Assembly: GCA_963281155.1 (NCBI GenBank)
Contig: CAUJLY010000003.1
Location: forward strand, 6,758,001 to 6,822,000
Length of the DNA: 64,000 bases
Source: Rhabditophanes sp. KR3021
Taxonomy: Eukaryota > Nematoda > Chromadorea > Rhabditida > Alloionematidae
Direction of reading: 5' to 3'
The notes under the pieces were generated by a model. That model was not told where the DNA came from, searched no databases, and worked only from the letters and a program-made list of their open reading frames with translations. The translations under genes were made by a program, and so were the position numbers. Shown here piece by piece: positions 35,426 to 44,711 of the stretch (positions within the stretch are counted from its first letter, which is position 1; the number at the start of each line of letters is the position of its first letter).

Positions 35426-36479
35426 TCATTCTCTCCAAGCAACATGAACATCATCAGTTCTGTACCTTTGAGTAAAGGTAGCATCTGATAGTTCAAATCG
35501 TGATCCACACTTGAACATTTCATAACCAGCCTGTGCAATCATAGCTCCATTATCAATACAAAATCTCATGTCAGTAGCAAATAATTTGGCTCCTCTTTCT
35601 TCAACCATTTTCCCCATCATTTGTTGCAATCTCTCGTTACATCCGACACCTCCGACAATCAAAACTTCTGTTGATCCATTGTGTGCCATAGCTCTTTCTG
35701 TCACCTCAATCAACATGGCGAAGACAATTTCCTGGAGGGAGAAGCATAGATCAGCAGCCGTATATTCCCCTTTCTCTATTAATTTAGGACCTTCTCTTTC
35801 GATAGAGGATAATATTCCGGAAAAAGACACATCCATTCCTTTGACGCAATATGGCAACATATACAACTTAGAACCCTCTTTTGCCAACTGCTCGATATTA
35901 TAGCCCGGACTAGGTTCATTAGACAATTTTAAAACACGCGCAAATCTATCCAAGCAATTACCGATTGCTATGTCAAGAGTTTCTCCGAAAATTTGGTACT
36001 TTTGGTGAGAATAACTAATGACTTGTGTATTCCCACCAGAAACGTATAAAACAGTTGGATTGATTGCTCCTGTGATAAGTCTGCCCATTTCAACATGCCC
36101 GACACAATGATTGACCGGTAGGATAGGTAAATTCCAAAGCTGGCATAAGGTACGACTAACAACAGCTCCTATTTGTAATGGACCTCCCATTCCGGGGCCT
36201 TTTGTGTAGGCAATTCCGTCTATTTGCGTTCGTGGATCCTGAAGCAAATATTTTAATTACTAGATGCAATAAACTAACCTTTATTCCTGCCTCCTTTAAA
36301 GCTGTTACGACTAATTGGACACAATGTGTTCTGTGGTGAATAGCTACTTCTGATGGTCTAAAGCCTTCTCCAGATGGTGCATGGAACGTTTCTCTAGGAT
36401 TACTTAAAACAACTCCATCTCTAATAATTCCAACCCCAATTTTGTTGGCACTTCCTTCAATTCCAAGAATACAAACCAT
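35426..36479 (-). CDS. OSGEP/KAE1, tRNA N6-threonylcarbamoyladenosine synthase subunit (KEOPS)
   Basis: This catalytic subunit of the KEOPS/EKC complex transfers threonylcarbamoyl to A37 of ANN-decoding tRNAs. Exons are 36279-36479 and 35426-36238, 337 residues, the normal length for cytosolic KAE1. The start [20 protein letters not shown] matches the family; an ATG 33 bases upstream is in frame but would add a non-homologous extension. Metal-binding HCVGHVEMG (H-x3-H), [42 protein letters not shown] and [14 protein letters not shown] with [15 protein letters not shown] are all intact. It lacks a mitochondrial presequence, so it is KAE1 rather than QRI7/OSGEPL1. It is divergently arranged with the SOD gene, sharing about 400 bp upstream. 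Confidence 0.95.
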
Positions 36480-36883
36480 TTTTAGGTCGGAATTTGATTT
36501 AAGTTTAATCAAAGTTTGTTAATAGTGGGCAATTAACTCTGTTCCAAAATCTTGTCGTGACTTCAAGTTTATCTCAACAACTTTTATATTACTTGAACAC
36601 ATCTCATACTTGTTCAAACAAATAAACTGATCCACAAACATTTACCTGTCAACTGAAGTAAATATAAAAAAGTAAATTGAAAGAATAAATAAACACGAAC
36701 TACATTACACTAATAAGATCAAGGTAAAAAATAACCCAAAACCTATCGTACGAATGATTTGCATCAGCAAATTGCACTACTAGCTTCAATAATAAATCGT
36801 AAACAGAATATATAAGTTCGTTCTGCATAACAAAGTATTAACAGTGGTGGTTGTTTGGTAGTCGCACATTTCATTTACCAAAA
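36480..36883. promoter_or_regulatory. Shared intergenic region of the divergent OSGEP and SOD genes
   Basis: A stretch of 404 bp separates the two start codons, so the core promoters of both genes should lie here. It is AT-rich without a clear TATA box at a convincing distance. I see no palindromic operator-like element. Promoter location is inferred only from gene layout. Confidence 0.4.
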
Positions 36884-37573
36884 ATGTCAAAGTTGTTTGG
36901 TGCTTTTATTATTTTTTGTATATTTTTTCTAAATATAGAATGTAGTGTGGAGAAAGCTTTTGCTCATATTTACTACGCTGAAAAGGATATAACGACTCCC
37001 TTGAGATATGTTGGACTTTTGAATTTAGTGGAACGTAACAATAATGTTTATATTACTGGAAACTTGAGTAATTTCACCCCTGGAGATCATGGTTTTCATG
37101 TACATGAATTTGGCGATATTTCAAATGGTTGTATGAATACTGGAATGCACTTTAATCCTTTTAACATGACTCATGGAGCTCCCACTAACCCTAATAGACA
37201 TGTCGGGGACTTAGGTATGTAACTTTGAAAATTTTAATCTTCTGTTTTAAATACTATCATTAATTCAGTCTACCCATAATAATATCACACTTTTTTGCAA
37301 TTTAGTAATAATATTATTATTTACTACTAACCAAAATAAATTATTTCGCGTTGAATTTTAGGAAACGTCCAAGCCAATGATGATGGAATTGTGAATGTAA
37401 ACATCAAAGATGACAAAATTTCTCTCAATGGAGTTTGTTCTATAATCGGACGAGCATTTGTTTTGCATGAAAAGGCAGATGATATGGGTTTGGGTGGTAC
37501 TGAGGCTAGTATTGCTAGTGGAAATGCTGGCGCGAGAATAGCATGTGGTGGAATTCTTATTTCTAAACCATAA
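36884..37573 (+). CDS. Secreted Cu/Zn superoxide dismutase
   Basis: It dismutates superoxide; the leader points to an extracellular or secretory-pathway form, as in nematode SOD-4. Exons are 36884-37214 and 37362-37573 (147-bp intron), 180 residues. The signal peptide is [20 protein letters not shown]; an in-frame ATG at 36851 would only extend it with a charged segment. Copper and zinc ligands are all present: HVHEFGD, the bridging His in GMHFNP, the zinc His in [14 protein letters not shown] (His and Asp) and the last copper His in [10 protein letters not shown]. The disulfide cysteines (SNGCMNTG and RIACGG) and the channel Arg (NAGARIACG) are intact. Two N-glycosylation sequons (NLS/NFT region and NMT) fit secretion. 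It looks fully active. Confidence 0.95.
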
Positions 37574-37796
37574 TTTTACATAATAATATTTGCTTCTATT
37601 TTGTCCTTGAGATAAAGTTTGTATTATAAATTAATGGTGAAAGTATTTCGGAAATAAATTTATGCATTAGATACATTTAAAATAAATAATAAAGTTAAGC
37701 TTAAAACAAATTTGAGGCAAGTAAAACACAAATGAAGTTCAAAAAAATTTATTTCATATTAAAAAGGCATATATATTTGTATTCACAAGCAATTGT

Positions 37797-38901
37797 TCAA
37801 GCGTTTGACTCATTCCCGTAAGAATCGCTTCTAGCAATAAGTGTATCAATGATTTCATTCAATCTCCGTCCCTGATCTTCAGCTTGCTCGATCTGAGCAG
37901 TCAAGTCAGAAATCATCAGATCGTTCTTTTTGTTTTGAGCATTCAAAGTAAAGAGATTATTACTGGTTTCAGCAGCAATAAAAGCAATTTGTTGGTCCGT
38001 TTCACTAACAACATCTTTACAAGCAGCTTTGCAATCCGTGTAGTAGTGACTTATATAGTTGATGTGTGCTTCGATGGCAGCCTTGTGCTCCTTGTACTTA
38101 TTGATAACTTTCACCAACTCGTGGCCGTTCTTTCTTTCACTTTCAATTAGAGCGTTGCCCTGATTGTTGATCTTTTTGTACACCTCAATTTTCTTTTGTA
38201 GCTCGTCGTATTTGGCCATAGCAGCGTTGATCATCCCTTGTGTTACTACCTCTTTTTCATCACCACACTTCTTCTCTACCAGGACGTTTCCTCTCAATAT
38301 GGTTTCAGACATTTCATCGAACTGCGCAGCCGTTGCCAAATTAAGATTACAAACTATATTGAACTCTGATATAATAGGTGTGACGATCTTCTCTGCCTCT
38401 TCCCGCATCAGTTTCAATGTAGCATCCACAAATTCACAGGGCGGCATCGTATTCAGGATTATAAGAAGACGTGCTTCCAGTTCTTCACGAGTCAGTTGAG
38501 GGCCGAGTGGGCTAAACCATAATAATTATATCATCACTTTTACATTGACTTACCCAATTGGTGTTGGTGGGTTTCGATTAACCCTAGTAGGGATGTGCTT
38601 CTGATCGGTTGGATCAGTAGATACAGTTTGTAGGATTCTTTGTCCACCACCCATTGGCTTGGTGATTGTCCTTGAGTTGTACCTAGAAACATAGTTATAT
38701 GAAGAAAGATAGTCGATAAAAGTTACTCTGGCATTTGACGTGAATTAATAGGAGTAGCTGGAGCTGTATCAGTCGTTCGAGGCTTCATACTGATTCTGCT
38801 CATATTGCTGAAATGTCACAATTAAAAGGTATCTCTTAGTTAACTTACTCTGGAAGTGTAACAGGCGTAGCTGGAGCTGTGTCGGTAAGTGTTGGCATCA
38901 T
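37797..38901 (-). CDS. Unrecognised coiled-coil protein, 325 aa
   Basis: Four exons, 38849-38901, 38727-38807, 38554-38682 and 37797-38511, have canonical GT-AG introns of 41-44 bp and sum to 326 codons exactly, so the model is strong although the function is unknown. Residues 1-100 are a basic, Pro/Thr-rich disordered head containing the peptide TDTAPATP twice, once in each of the first two exons, and other TP sites (NPPTPIG) that could be proline-directed kinase sites. From LTREELEARLLIILNTMPPC onward the chain is predicted helical, with long coiled-coil runs (KYDELQKKIEVYKKINNQGN; ISDLTAQIEQAEDQGRRLNE). No membrane span or signal. A cytoskeletal or kinetochore-type role would be a guess. 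Confidence 0.75.
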
Positions 38902-39637
38902 GGTGATGATTTACCGCTAATATCTATCTTTGAATGACGCTGTGCCCAGTTTAAAACGCGCACATCTCCAAACTCATACTTTAAATTCTGTATAGGATGA
39001 GTCACAGTTTCAAAGAACATTTAAAGTTGGTCGTATTCGAAGTTTTTGTAAATGCAAAAGATAATCGGCTTTTAAAAGCAAATTTAATCAGGATACATAA
39101 TACTTTCGCCACAACAAGTGATGAGCATTTCTGATCATGATCATCACTAGACACAACAGCATTGTTAGAAAAGTTAATTCAATAATTAAAACTATGAATT
39201 TAAATATAAAATGCACATATACTAAAATTTATTGAGAAGACACACAAAATAAGTCCATTAATAAAAGTATATATTTGGATGAAGTAGATAATGGACTTTC
39301 CGGATCTGTTGCACTTTGCAATAAGCTCGTTCTGGGGTAGGAAAGGTGTTTTGAAGTAATTTCGATTTCCAAATCTCCTGAAACAAATACAACGTTATTT
39401 TATACCAATTAAGTTTTAGAGTAATTACTTTGGATGAAACATAAATACAATTGTAATTAAAAGATAAATGCATTACGAAAGTGAAAAAGTATTAAGTTAA
39501 AATTTTCTTTTCTCAGTTAAATGCTATTAGTTTGGCAGGGTCATTTTGCTGGTCATTCTTTCTTTTTGCTAAATGAGTTTCGCAATCAGCTTTTATTATA
39601 CTAAAGATAACGAGTATGCCAATAAAAAGGTATGAAC
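38902..39637. other. Intergenic, 736 bp
   Basis: No gene is supported. A minus-strand stretch at about 39258-39380 follows a good acceptor (TTGTTTCAG at 39379-39387) and is open in all three frames for over 100 bp, so a coding exon or remnant is possible, but no partner exon was found. Confidence 0.35.
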
Positions 39638-40130
39638 CAGGGGTGTCCAAACAATTGGGCAAGGCATTTGGGCCAAAAAAAATATAAAAAATACATATTC
39701 ACATGGTCTTAACATCGCGAACAATAATTTATTTAACATTTGATGTGAAAGAAACATTGAATTAGAGAAAACAATGCAAAAACGTATAGTTTACATAATA
39801 ACATATTGCATATTAAATATTCTAATTTTCTTGATGTTTATGTTTTCAAATCACATTTAATACTAACCAAACATTTATTTAAAACACTAATAAATTATAC
39901 TAATTGAAAAACTATTTTTACTTTTTATTTTTGTTAATACTTATCAAAGTAATACTGCTTTTAAATCATAGTTTCCAATATATTATCTACGTTTAAGGGT
40001 TTTACTGATACCTCATACCTGCTAAAGGAAGTCAAAACTCGTAAATTTGTAGAGCAGAAACAAGGGCAGTCCAAACTCCCACTCACATTTATGAAATAAG
40101 GCCCGCTCGCGATTCTCTACGAGCCGTAGT
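39638..40130. mobile_element. Remnant resembling a hAT-type non-autonomous element
   Basis: The left end, CAGGGGTGTCCAAACAATTG followed by GGCATTTGGGCC, matches the CAGGGGTGTCCAAAC...GGCCC terminus typical of many animal hAT/MITE elements. A second weaker match with GGCCCGCTCGCG is present near 40065-40112 (CAGTCCAAACTCCC, then GAGCCGTAG). Between them is AT-rich non-coding DNA. No complementary terminal repeat or clean 8-bp target-site duplication could be picked out, so ends are approximate and the copy is old. Confidence 0.4.
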
Positions 40131-40449
40131 TAAAAAATTGTTTTAAGAAAATGTTAATTTGTTGTTCCTCGACAACTGATTTTTGAATAAATTCGTTGCC
40201 CTGAAACAACGTTTTTTCTGAAAAAAATAAAAAGAAAAGCAACTAGACATTTTTTCTGTCCACAAAAAAAAGAGAAAACATGTTCAGGATGTAGACTATA
40301 TCAATATTAAACATTTTCATTACACTTCCTTAATAAACTTCAGTACAAAGTAAAATATAAATATGCGTAAAGGAGGTACTTAAGTGGTTAAAATCAACAT
40401 CATTCATAATTAAGCTAAAAATTATATTGTCTAAAGGTGATAATTAATT
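40131..40449. other. Intergenic, 319 bp, upstream of the receptor gene
   Basis: AT-rich, with A-runs near 40260. No ORF or RNA signal is seen; presumed promoter of the receptor gene. Confidence 0.4.
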
Positions 40450-41492
40450 ATGATATCTGACAATTTTGACGACATCTTTATCCTTGCATGGAGTTCCATT
40501 TCAACAATCTTGCAGAATCTTTTCTTTTTCTTCATATTTGTAAGAATAGTACAAAGAAGCAGTACCTACTCAACGGGATTTTATCTAATATTGTTTATAA
40601 ATAATTTCTTGACTAATATTTATTTTATCTTTGATACACTTTCTAAAAGATGTGTGAATTTGATGGATTCTTTCTCTGAACAAATAAGAAATAGTGATTG
40701 GGTTGGAAAAACAGAGTTAGCGTTAACAGCATCAATAATAACTTGGCTGTGTTTCAACTGCTCTTTGCTTGCAATCAACAGGTTTTGTGCTCTTTATTTT
40801 AGTTTGAAGTATAATAAAGTGAGTTTAATTTTATAATTTTTTACAATTATTAATTTTCGCTATAGTATTTTACAATTCAAAGAATTATTTGGTATTGCAT
40901 TACTCTGATGCTAATATCATCCATCAATATTTATTTTCGACTAAGCTTGGACGCAGCCTATACTCTAGTTGACGGGAAAGTGGGCATATATCATGTAAAT
41001 CATACGGACCAAAAGCTAGCTCTCAGTGCAAGATTAGTACTTCTTACACTAATTATCTTAAATTTCATTACATCGACGATTTTCAATTTGGCAAGCATTA
41101 TAAAATACAAACAATTGAATAAATCAGAAACATTCAATCCTAATAACAAAAGATCAGAGAGAGTTTTCCTTTTCTATGCAATATTACAAAATCTCTGCCT
41201 ATTATTAATTGTTACTACGTATGTATATCAAATAATAACTGCACTTTTTATAACGGGGACGATCAACTTTATGAGCGAAAACATTTGGACCTATTTGATT
41301 GGTGTTATTAGTTTTAGTGATAGTTATTTCCTTTTAATTTTTAAGTAAGTTGTAGAAAGTTTTATTTATTAATACTGTTTCAGCAAATCAGTCCGGGCTG
41401 ACTTTTATGCATTCTACACATGTTCGCCAAAAAGTAATTTGGTTCCATCAGTTCAAGCAATAAACTCTAATAATATTCAAAGAAAAGGATAG
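40450..41492 (+). CDS. Seven-transmembrane serpentine receptor, nematode chemoreceptor type
   Basis: Exons are 40450-40818, 40866-41344 and 41384-41492, summing to 318 residues plus stop. Hydrophobic spans follow in order, beginning ILQNLFFFFIFVRIV, GFYLILFINNFLTNIYF and ITWLCFNCSLLAINRFCALY. The end of TM3 carries NRFCALYFSLKYNK, the form of the DRY region found in nematode srg/srv-like families. The later spans end SFSDSYFLLIFNKSVRADFY, again like the TM7-tail junction of these receptors. The extracellular Asn in YHVNHTDQK is a sequon. Ligand is unknown; expression in sensory neurons is inferred from the family. A diverged, broken copy lies 420 bp downstream, so this is a local tandem expansion. 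Subfamily assignment needs profile searches. Confidence 0.78.
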
Positions 41493-41912
41493 TTTTTTAT
41501 TAATAATTGTTTAAGTTAGAGATAAATTTAATTTTTAATCATGTTATAAAGTTTTATGATATTAACAGTTCTTCCGAGTTCACAAAAACAAAGGTAATCT
41601 TGAAGTGCGTATAGGAATTACTAATCCTTACTTCTCATCATAGTTACTCATCAAAACATGTTTTCAAATCTTTCATTTTTTCACCTGAGAGAAGTGCCAT
41701 AGATAGTATGTTTTGGAAGAGTACAATATAACGGAAGAACCTTACTATGCGGCATTGTATCACTTCTTCTACAAAATGTAATACTAGAAATGTCTATGGA
41801 AGTTATTTATTCAGGAACTAATAAAAGCGTAACTGTTGATTACTTTCAAACTTGTAATTTTATCAATTAACATTTAAAAAAATGATCCGGCAATGTTAGC
41901 TGATTGTTTTGA
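41493..41912. other. Intergenic, 420 bp, between receptor and receptor pseudogene
   Basis: AT-rich; nothing coding or structured is evident. Confidence 0.4.
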
Positions 41913-42403
41913 ATGATTTCTTGGTATTCAATATCGGTCCTAATACAAACTATTTTCTTTATATTCATGAAAATGATCAACAGATGCGAGTTATTTGCTA
42001 CTGGATTTTATGTTATTTTAATGTCAAATTACATTGTAACTACAACTTATTTGATATGGAATATTAGCACTAAAAGAATGATTAATTTGGGCATATTTAA
42101 GGAATTTACAGAAGAAATTATAAGCAGCAATTGGATTCCATTCTTAAATTTAGGACTAGGTGCTATGATGAATTCTTATATGTGTTTTAATTGCTTGTTC
42201 CTATCAAATATAGTAAAGTAAGTATTTTTTATGATTTACAATATTTTGTTAGAATTACGTTTCTTTATTCCGCTTTAGTGGTATTAGCATCATTAATAAA
42301 CGTTATTATTCGTTTAAACTTAAGAGCACCATTTTTAATGGTTAAAGGCAAAGTTGATATTTATTATCCAGCTTATATTGATTCAAATTTGCTACATCAA
42401 TAA
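41913..42403 (+). pseudogene. Decayed tandem copy of the serpentine receptor
   Basis: The first frame reads ATGFYVILMSNYIVTTTYLI then NISTKRMINLG and SSNWIPFLNLGLG, parallel to the intact gene upstream. At about 42195 the segment encoding the NRFCALYFSL motif is deleted and the frame shifts: FNCL continues in another frame as VPIKYSK. The following 47-bp intron is reduced to about 12 bp and would be translated through (GTAAGTATTTTT). The second exon is recognisable (DLQYFVRITFLYSALVVLAS; LMVKGKVDIYYPAYID) but a stop comes at 42401, well before TM5-TM7. Loss of the key TM3 motif, a frameshift and truncation argue for a pseudogene. Confidence 0.8.
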
Positions 42404-42952
42404 ACTTACTTTTTTAGTAATGTTTTGTAAATCAAATGAAAAGCCTTAGTATATTTGGTTAAACACATTACTTTATTACTATGTCAATTTCTTTGAATAC
42501 TTAAAGAGCCATTCACAACCGTCAATTTAATGATCACCCAACAAACAATCAAAAAACAAATAAATTGATCACTGACTTTCCTATACATCTCACTTGTATA
42601 GTATTGTAAACAATTACTTCCTTTGAGCAAACACATTGCCCAACAAAACAGTCTGTCAGATTGTTTTTATGATGTGCAGGCACATCTTGGTATCTCGTTC
42701 AACACATAAGAATGGATGTCGATGCTCAGTAAAACAAAAAATTCCAATCAAGAACCTTACCCCAAAATTTGATTAATATAAATTTTGTATGTTGAAATGT
42801 GTTCAATAAAGTTATTCAAAGAAATTCAACTCCTTAAAAAGTTTTAACTAAGTTTGAACCTGTCGAATGGCGTGATTTTGTCTTGTGTTTACCTTTGATT
42901 TCGAGTTTCAATTTACTAATTTTTACTTGTTTATAGTCAATCAGCTACTACC
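42404..42952. promoter_or_regulatory. Upstream region of eEF1A
   Basis: A stretch of 549 bp precedes the eEF1A start. The last 18 bases before the ATG follow a splice acceptor (ACTTGTTTATAG ending at 42936), indicating a 5' UTR intron or trans-splice site. The ATG context TACTACCATGG is favourable. No other element is certain. Confidence 0.5.
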
Positions 42953-44344
42953 ATGGGTAAAGAAAAGTTACATATTAATATCGTCGTCATTGGACACGTA
43001 GATTCCGGAAAGTCTACCACTACTGGACATCTCATCTACAAGTGCGGAGGTATCGACAAGAGAACCATCGAGAAGTTCGAGAAGGAAGCCCAAGAAATGG
43101 GTAAAGGATCTTTCAAGTACGCTTGGGTTTTGGACAAACTTAAGGCCGAAAGAGAACGTGGTATCACGATCGATATCGCCCTCTGGAAATTCGAAACCGC
43201 CAAGTACTACGTCACCATCATCGACGCTCCAGGTCACAGAGATTTCATCAAGAACATGATCACCGGAACCTCCCAAGCTGATTGTGCCGTCCTCGTTGTC
43301 GCCTGTGGAACTGGAGAATTCGAAGCTGGAATTTCCAAGAATGGACAAACCAGAGAACATGCCCTCCTCGCCCAAACTCTTGGAGTCAAGCAAATGATCG
43401 TCGCCTGTAACAAGATGGACTCTACCGAACCACCATTCTCAGAGGCTAGATTCACCGAAATCATCGCTGAAGTCCAAAACTTCATCAAGAAAATCGGTTA
43501 CAACCCAAAGACCATTCCATTCGTCCCAATCTCAGGATTCAACGGAGACAACATGTTGGAAGCCTCTCCAAACATGCCTTGGTTCAAGGGATGGTCTGTT
43601 GAAAGAAAGGAAGGAAACGCCTCCGGAAAGACCCTCCTCGAAGCCCTTGACGCCATCGTCCCACCATCAAGACCAACCGACAAGGCTCTCAGACTCCCAC
43701 TTCAAGATGTCTACAAGATTGGAGGTATTGGAACTGTGCCAGTAGGACGTGTCGAAACTGGAATCATCAAGCCAGGTATGATCGTCACCTTCGCCCCACA
43801 AGGAGTCTCAACTGAAGTTAAGTCCGTCGAGATGCATCACGAATCCCTTCCAGAAGCTGGACCAGGAGACAATGTTGGTTTCAACGTTAAGAACGTCTCC
43901 GTCAAGGACATCAGACGTGGATCAGTCTGCTCTGACTCCAAGAACGACCCCGCCAAGGAATCCAAGATGTTCACGGCCCAAGTCATCATCATGAACCATC
44001 CAGGACAAATCGCCGCCGGATACACTCCAGTCCTCGATTGCCACACCGCTCACATCGCCTGTCGCTTCGCTGAACTCAAAGAAAAGGTCGACAGACGTAC
44101 CGGTAAAAAGATGGAAGACAACCCCAAGTTCTTGAAGTCCGGAGATGCTGGAATCGTCGAATTGATCCCATCCAAGCCACTCTGCGTTGAAGCTTTCACC
44201 GACTACGCCCCTCTCGGACGTTTCGCTGTTCGTGACATGAGACAAACCGTCGCCGTAGGTGTCATCAAGGCCGTCGACAAGTCTACCGGAGATGCTAAAG
44301 CCACCAAATCCGCCGCCAAGGCCGGAGGTGCCAAGAAAAAGTAA
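42953..44344 (+). CDS. eef-1A: Translation elongation factor eEF1A
   Basis: This GTPase delivers aminoacyl-tRNA to the ribosomal A site. The single-exon coding region of 463 residues equals the animal length. G motifs are intact: G1 [10 protein letters not shown]2 region ERGITID, G3 DAPGHRDF, G4 NKMD and G5 SGFNGDN. The C-terminal Lys-rich tail (KAGGAKKK) is present. Sequence is near-identical to Caenorhabditis eEF1A over long stretches. Codon use is strongly biased to C-ending codons (ATC, GTC, AAC, GCC) with GGA for glycine, in contrast to the A/T-ending codons of neighbouring genes, as expected for a very highly expressed gene. An antisense frame of 157 codons here is only a by-product of this bias. 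Confidence 0.98.
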   Translation: MGKEKLHINIVVIGHVDSGKSTTTGHLIYKCGGIDKRTIEKFEKEAQEMGKGSFKYAWVLDKLKAERERGITIDIALWKFETAKYYVTIIDAPGHRDFIKNMITGTSQADCAVLVVACGTGEFEAGISKNGQTREHALLAQTLGVKQMIVACNKMDSTEPPFSEARFTEIIAEVQNFIKKIGYNPKTIPFVPISGFNGDNMLEASPNMPWFKGWSVERKEGNASGKTLLEALDAIVPPSRPTDKALRLPLQDVYKIGGIGTVPVGRVETGIIKPGMIVTFAPQGVSTEVKSVEMHHESLPEAGPGDNVGFNVKNVSVKDIRRGSVCSDSKNDPAKESKMFTAQVIIMNHPGQIAAGYTPVLDCHTAHIACRFAELKEKVDRRTGKKMEDNPKFLKSGDAGIVELIPSKPLCVEAFTDYAPLGRFAVRDMRQTVAVGVIKAVDKSTGDAKATKSAAKAGGAKKK

Positions 44345-44711
44345 ATGAATGGCCTTTTGTTGATCAACTACCAATTGTTTGGGGTCAATTTTCAAGTTTA
44401 TTTACTCATAATTGTGTATTTCTATAATTTGTTAAATTGGTTATATAAAATATAATTATAAAATATATGTGCAATTTTGTGTCTTTTCTTTTGGTTGTTT
44501 CAAAGCTGTCATTTAGGAAGTTACTTCAAATTGTTCTTGGAGAACTTATTCAAAAGTTGTTGTTTAAAAAGATCTTTAAATTAATTGCTCACAAATGCTT
44601 ATATTGTTCTATAATTTCTTTCGTTTCAAGATAAACATCGGTGGAGAGAAGTTACTTGCAAGAGTGATAAATAAACATCGTCGAATAGTTTCGAGTTTAT
44701 CCTGTTGTAGA
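44345..44711. other. Intergenic, 367 bp
   Basis: This holds the eEF1A 3' UTR (AT-rich from 44400) and the 5' region of SEC8. An open frame extends upstream of the SEC8 start to 44595, but family alignment favours the later ATG. Confidence 0.45.

Noticed and set aside
43922..44395. 157-codon antisense ORF in eEF1A
   Set aside because: It mirrors the strongly biased codons of eEF1A (no stops arise on the other strand) and has Gly/Asp/Ser-rich composition with no domain.
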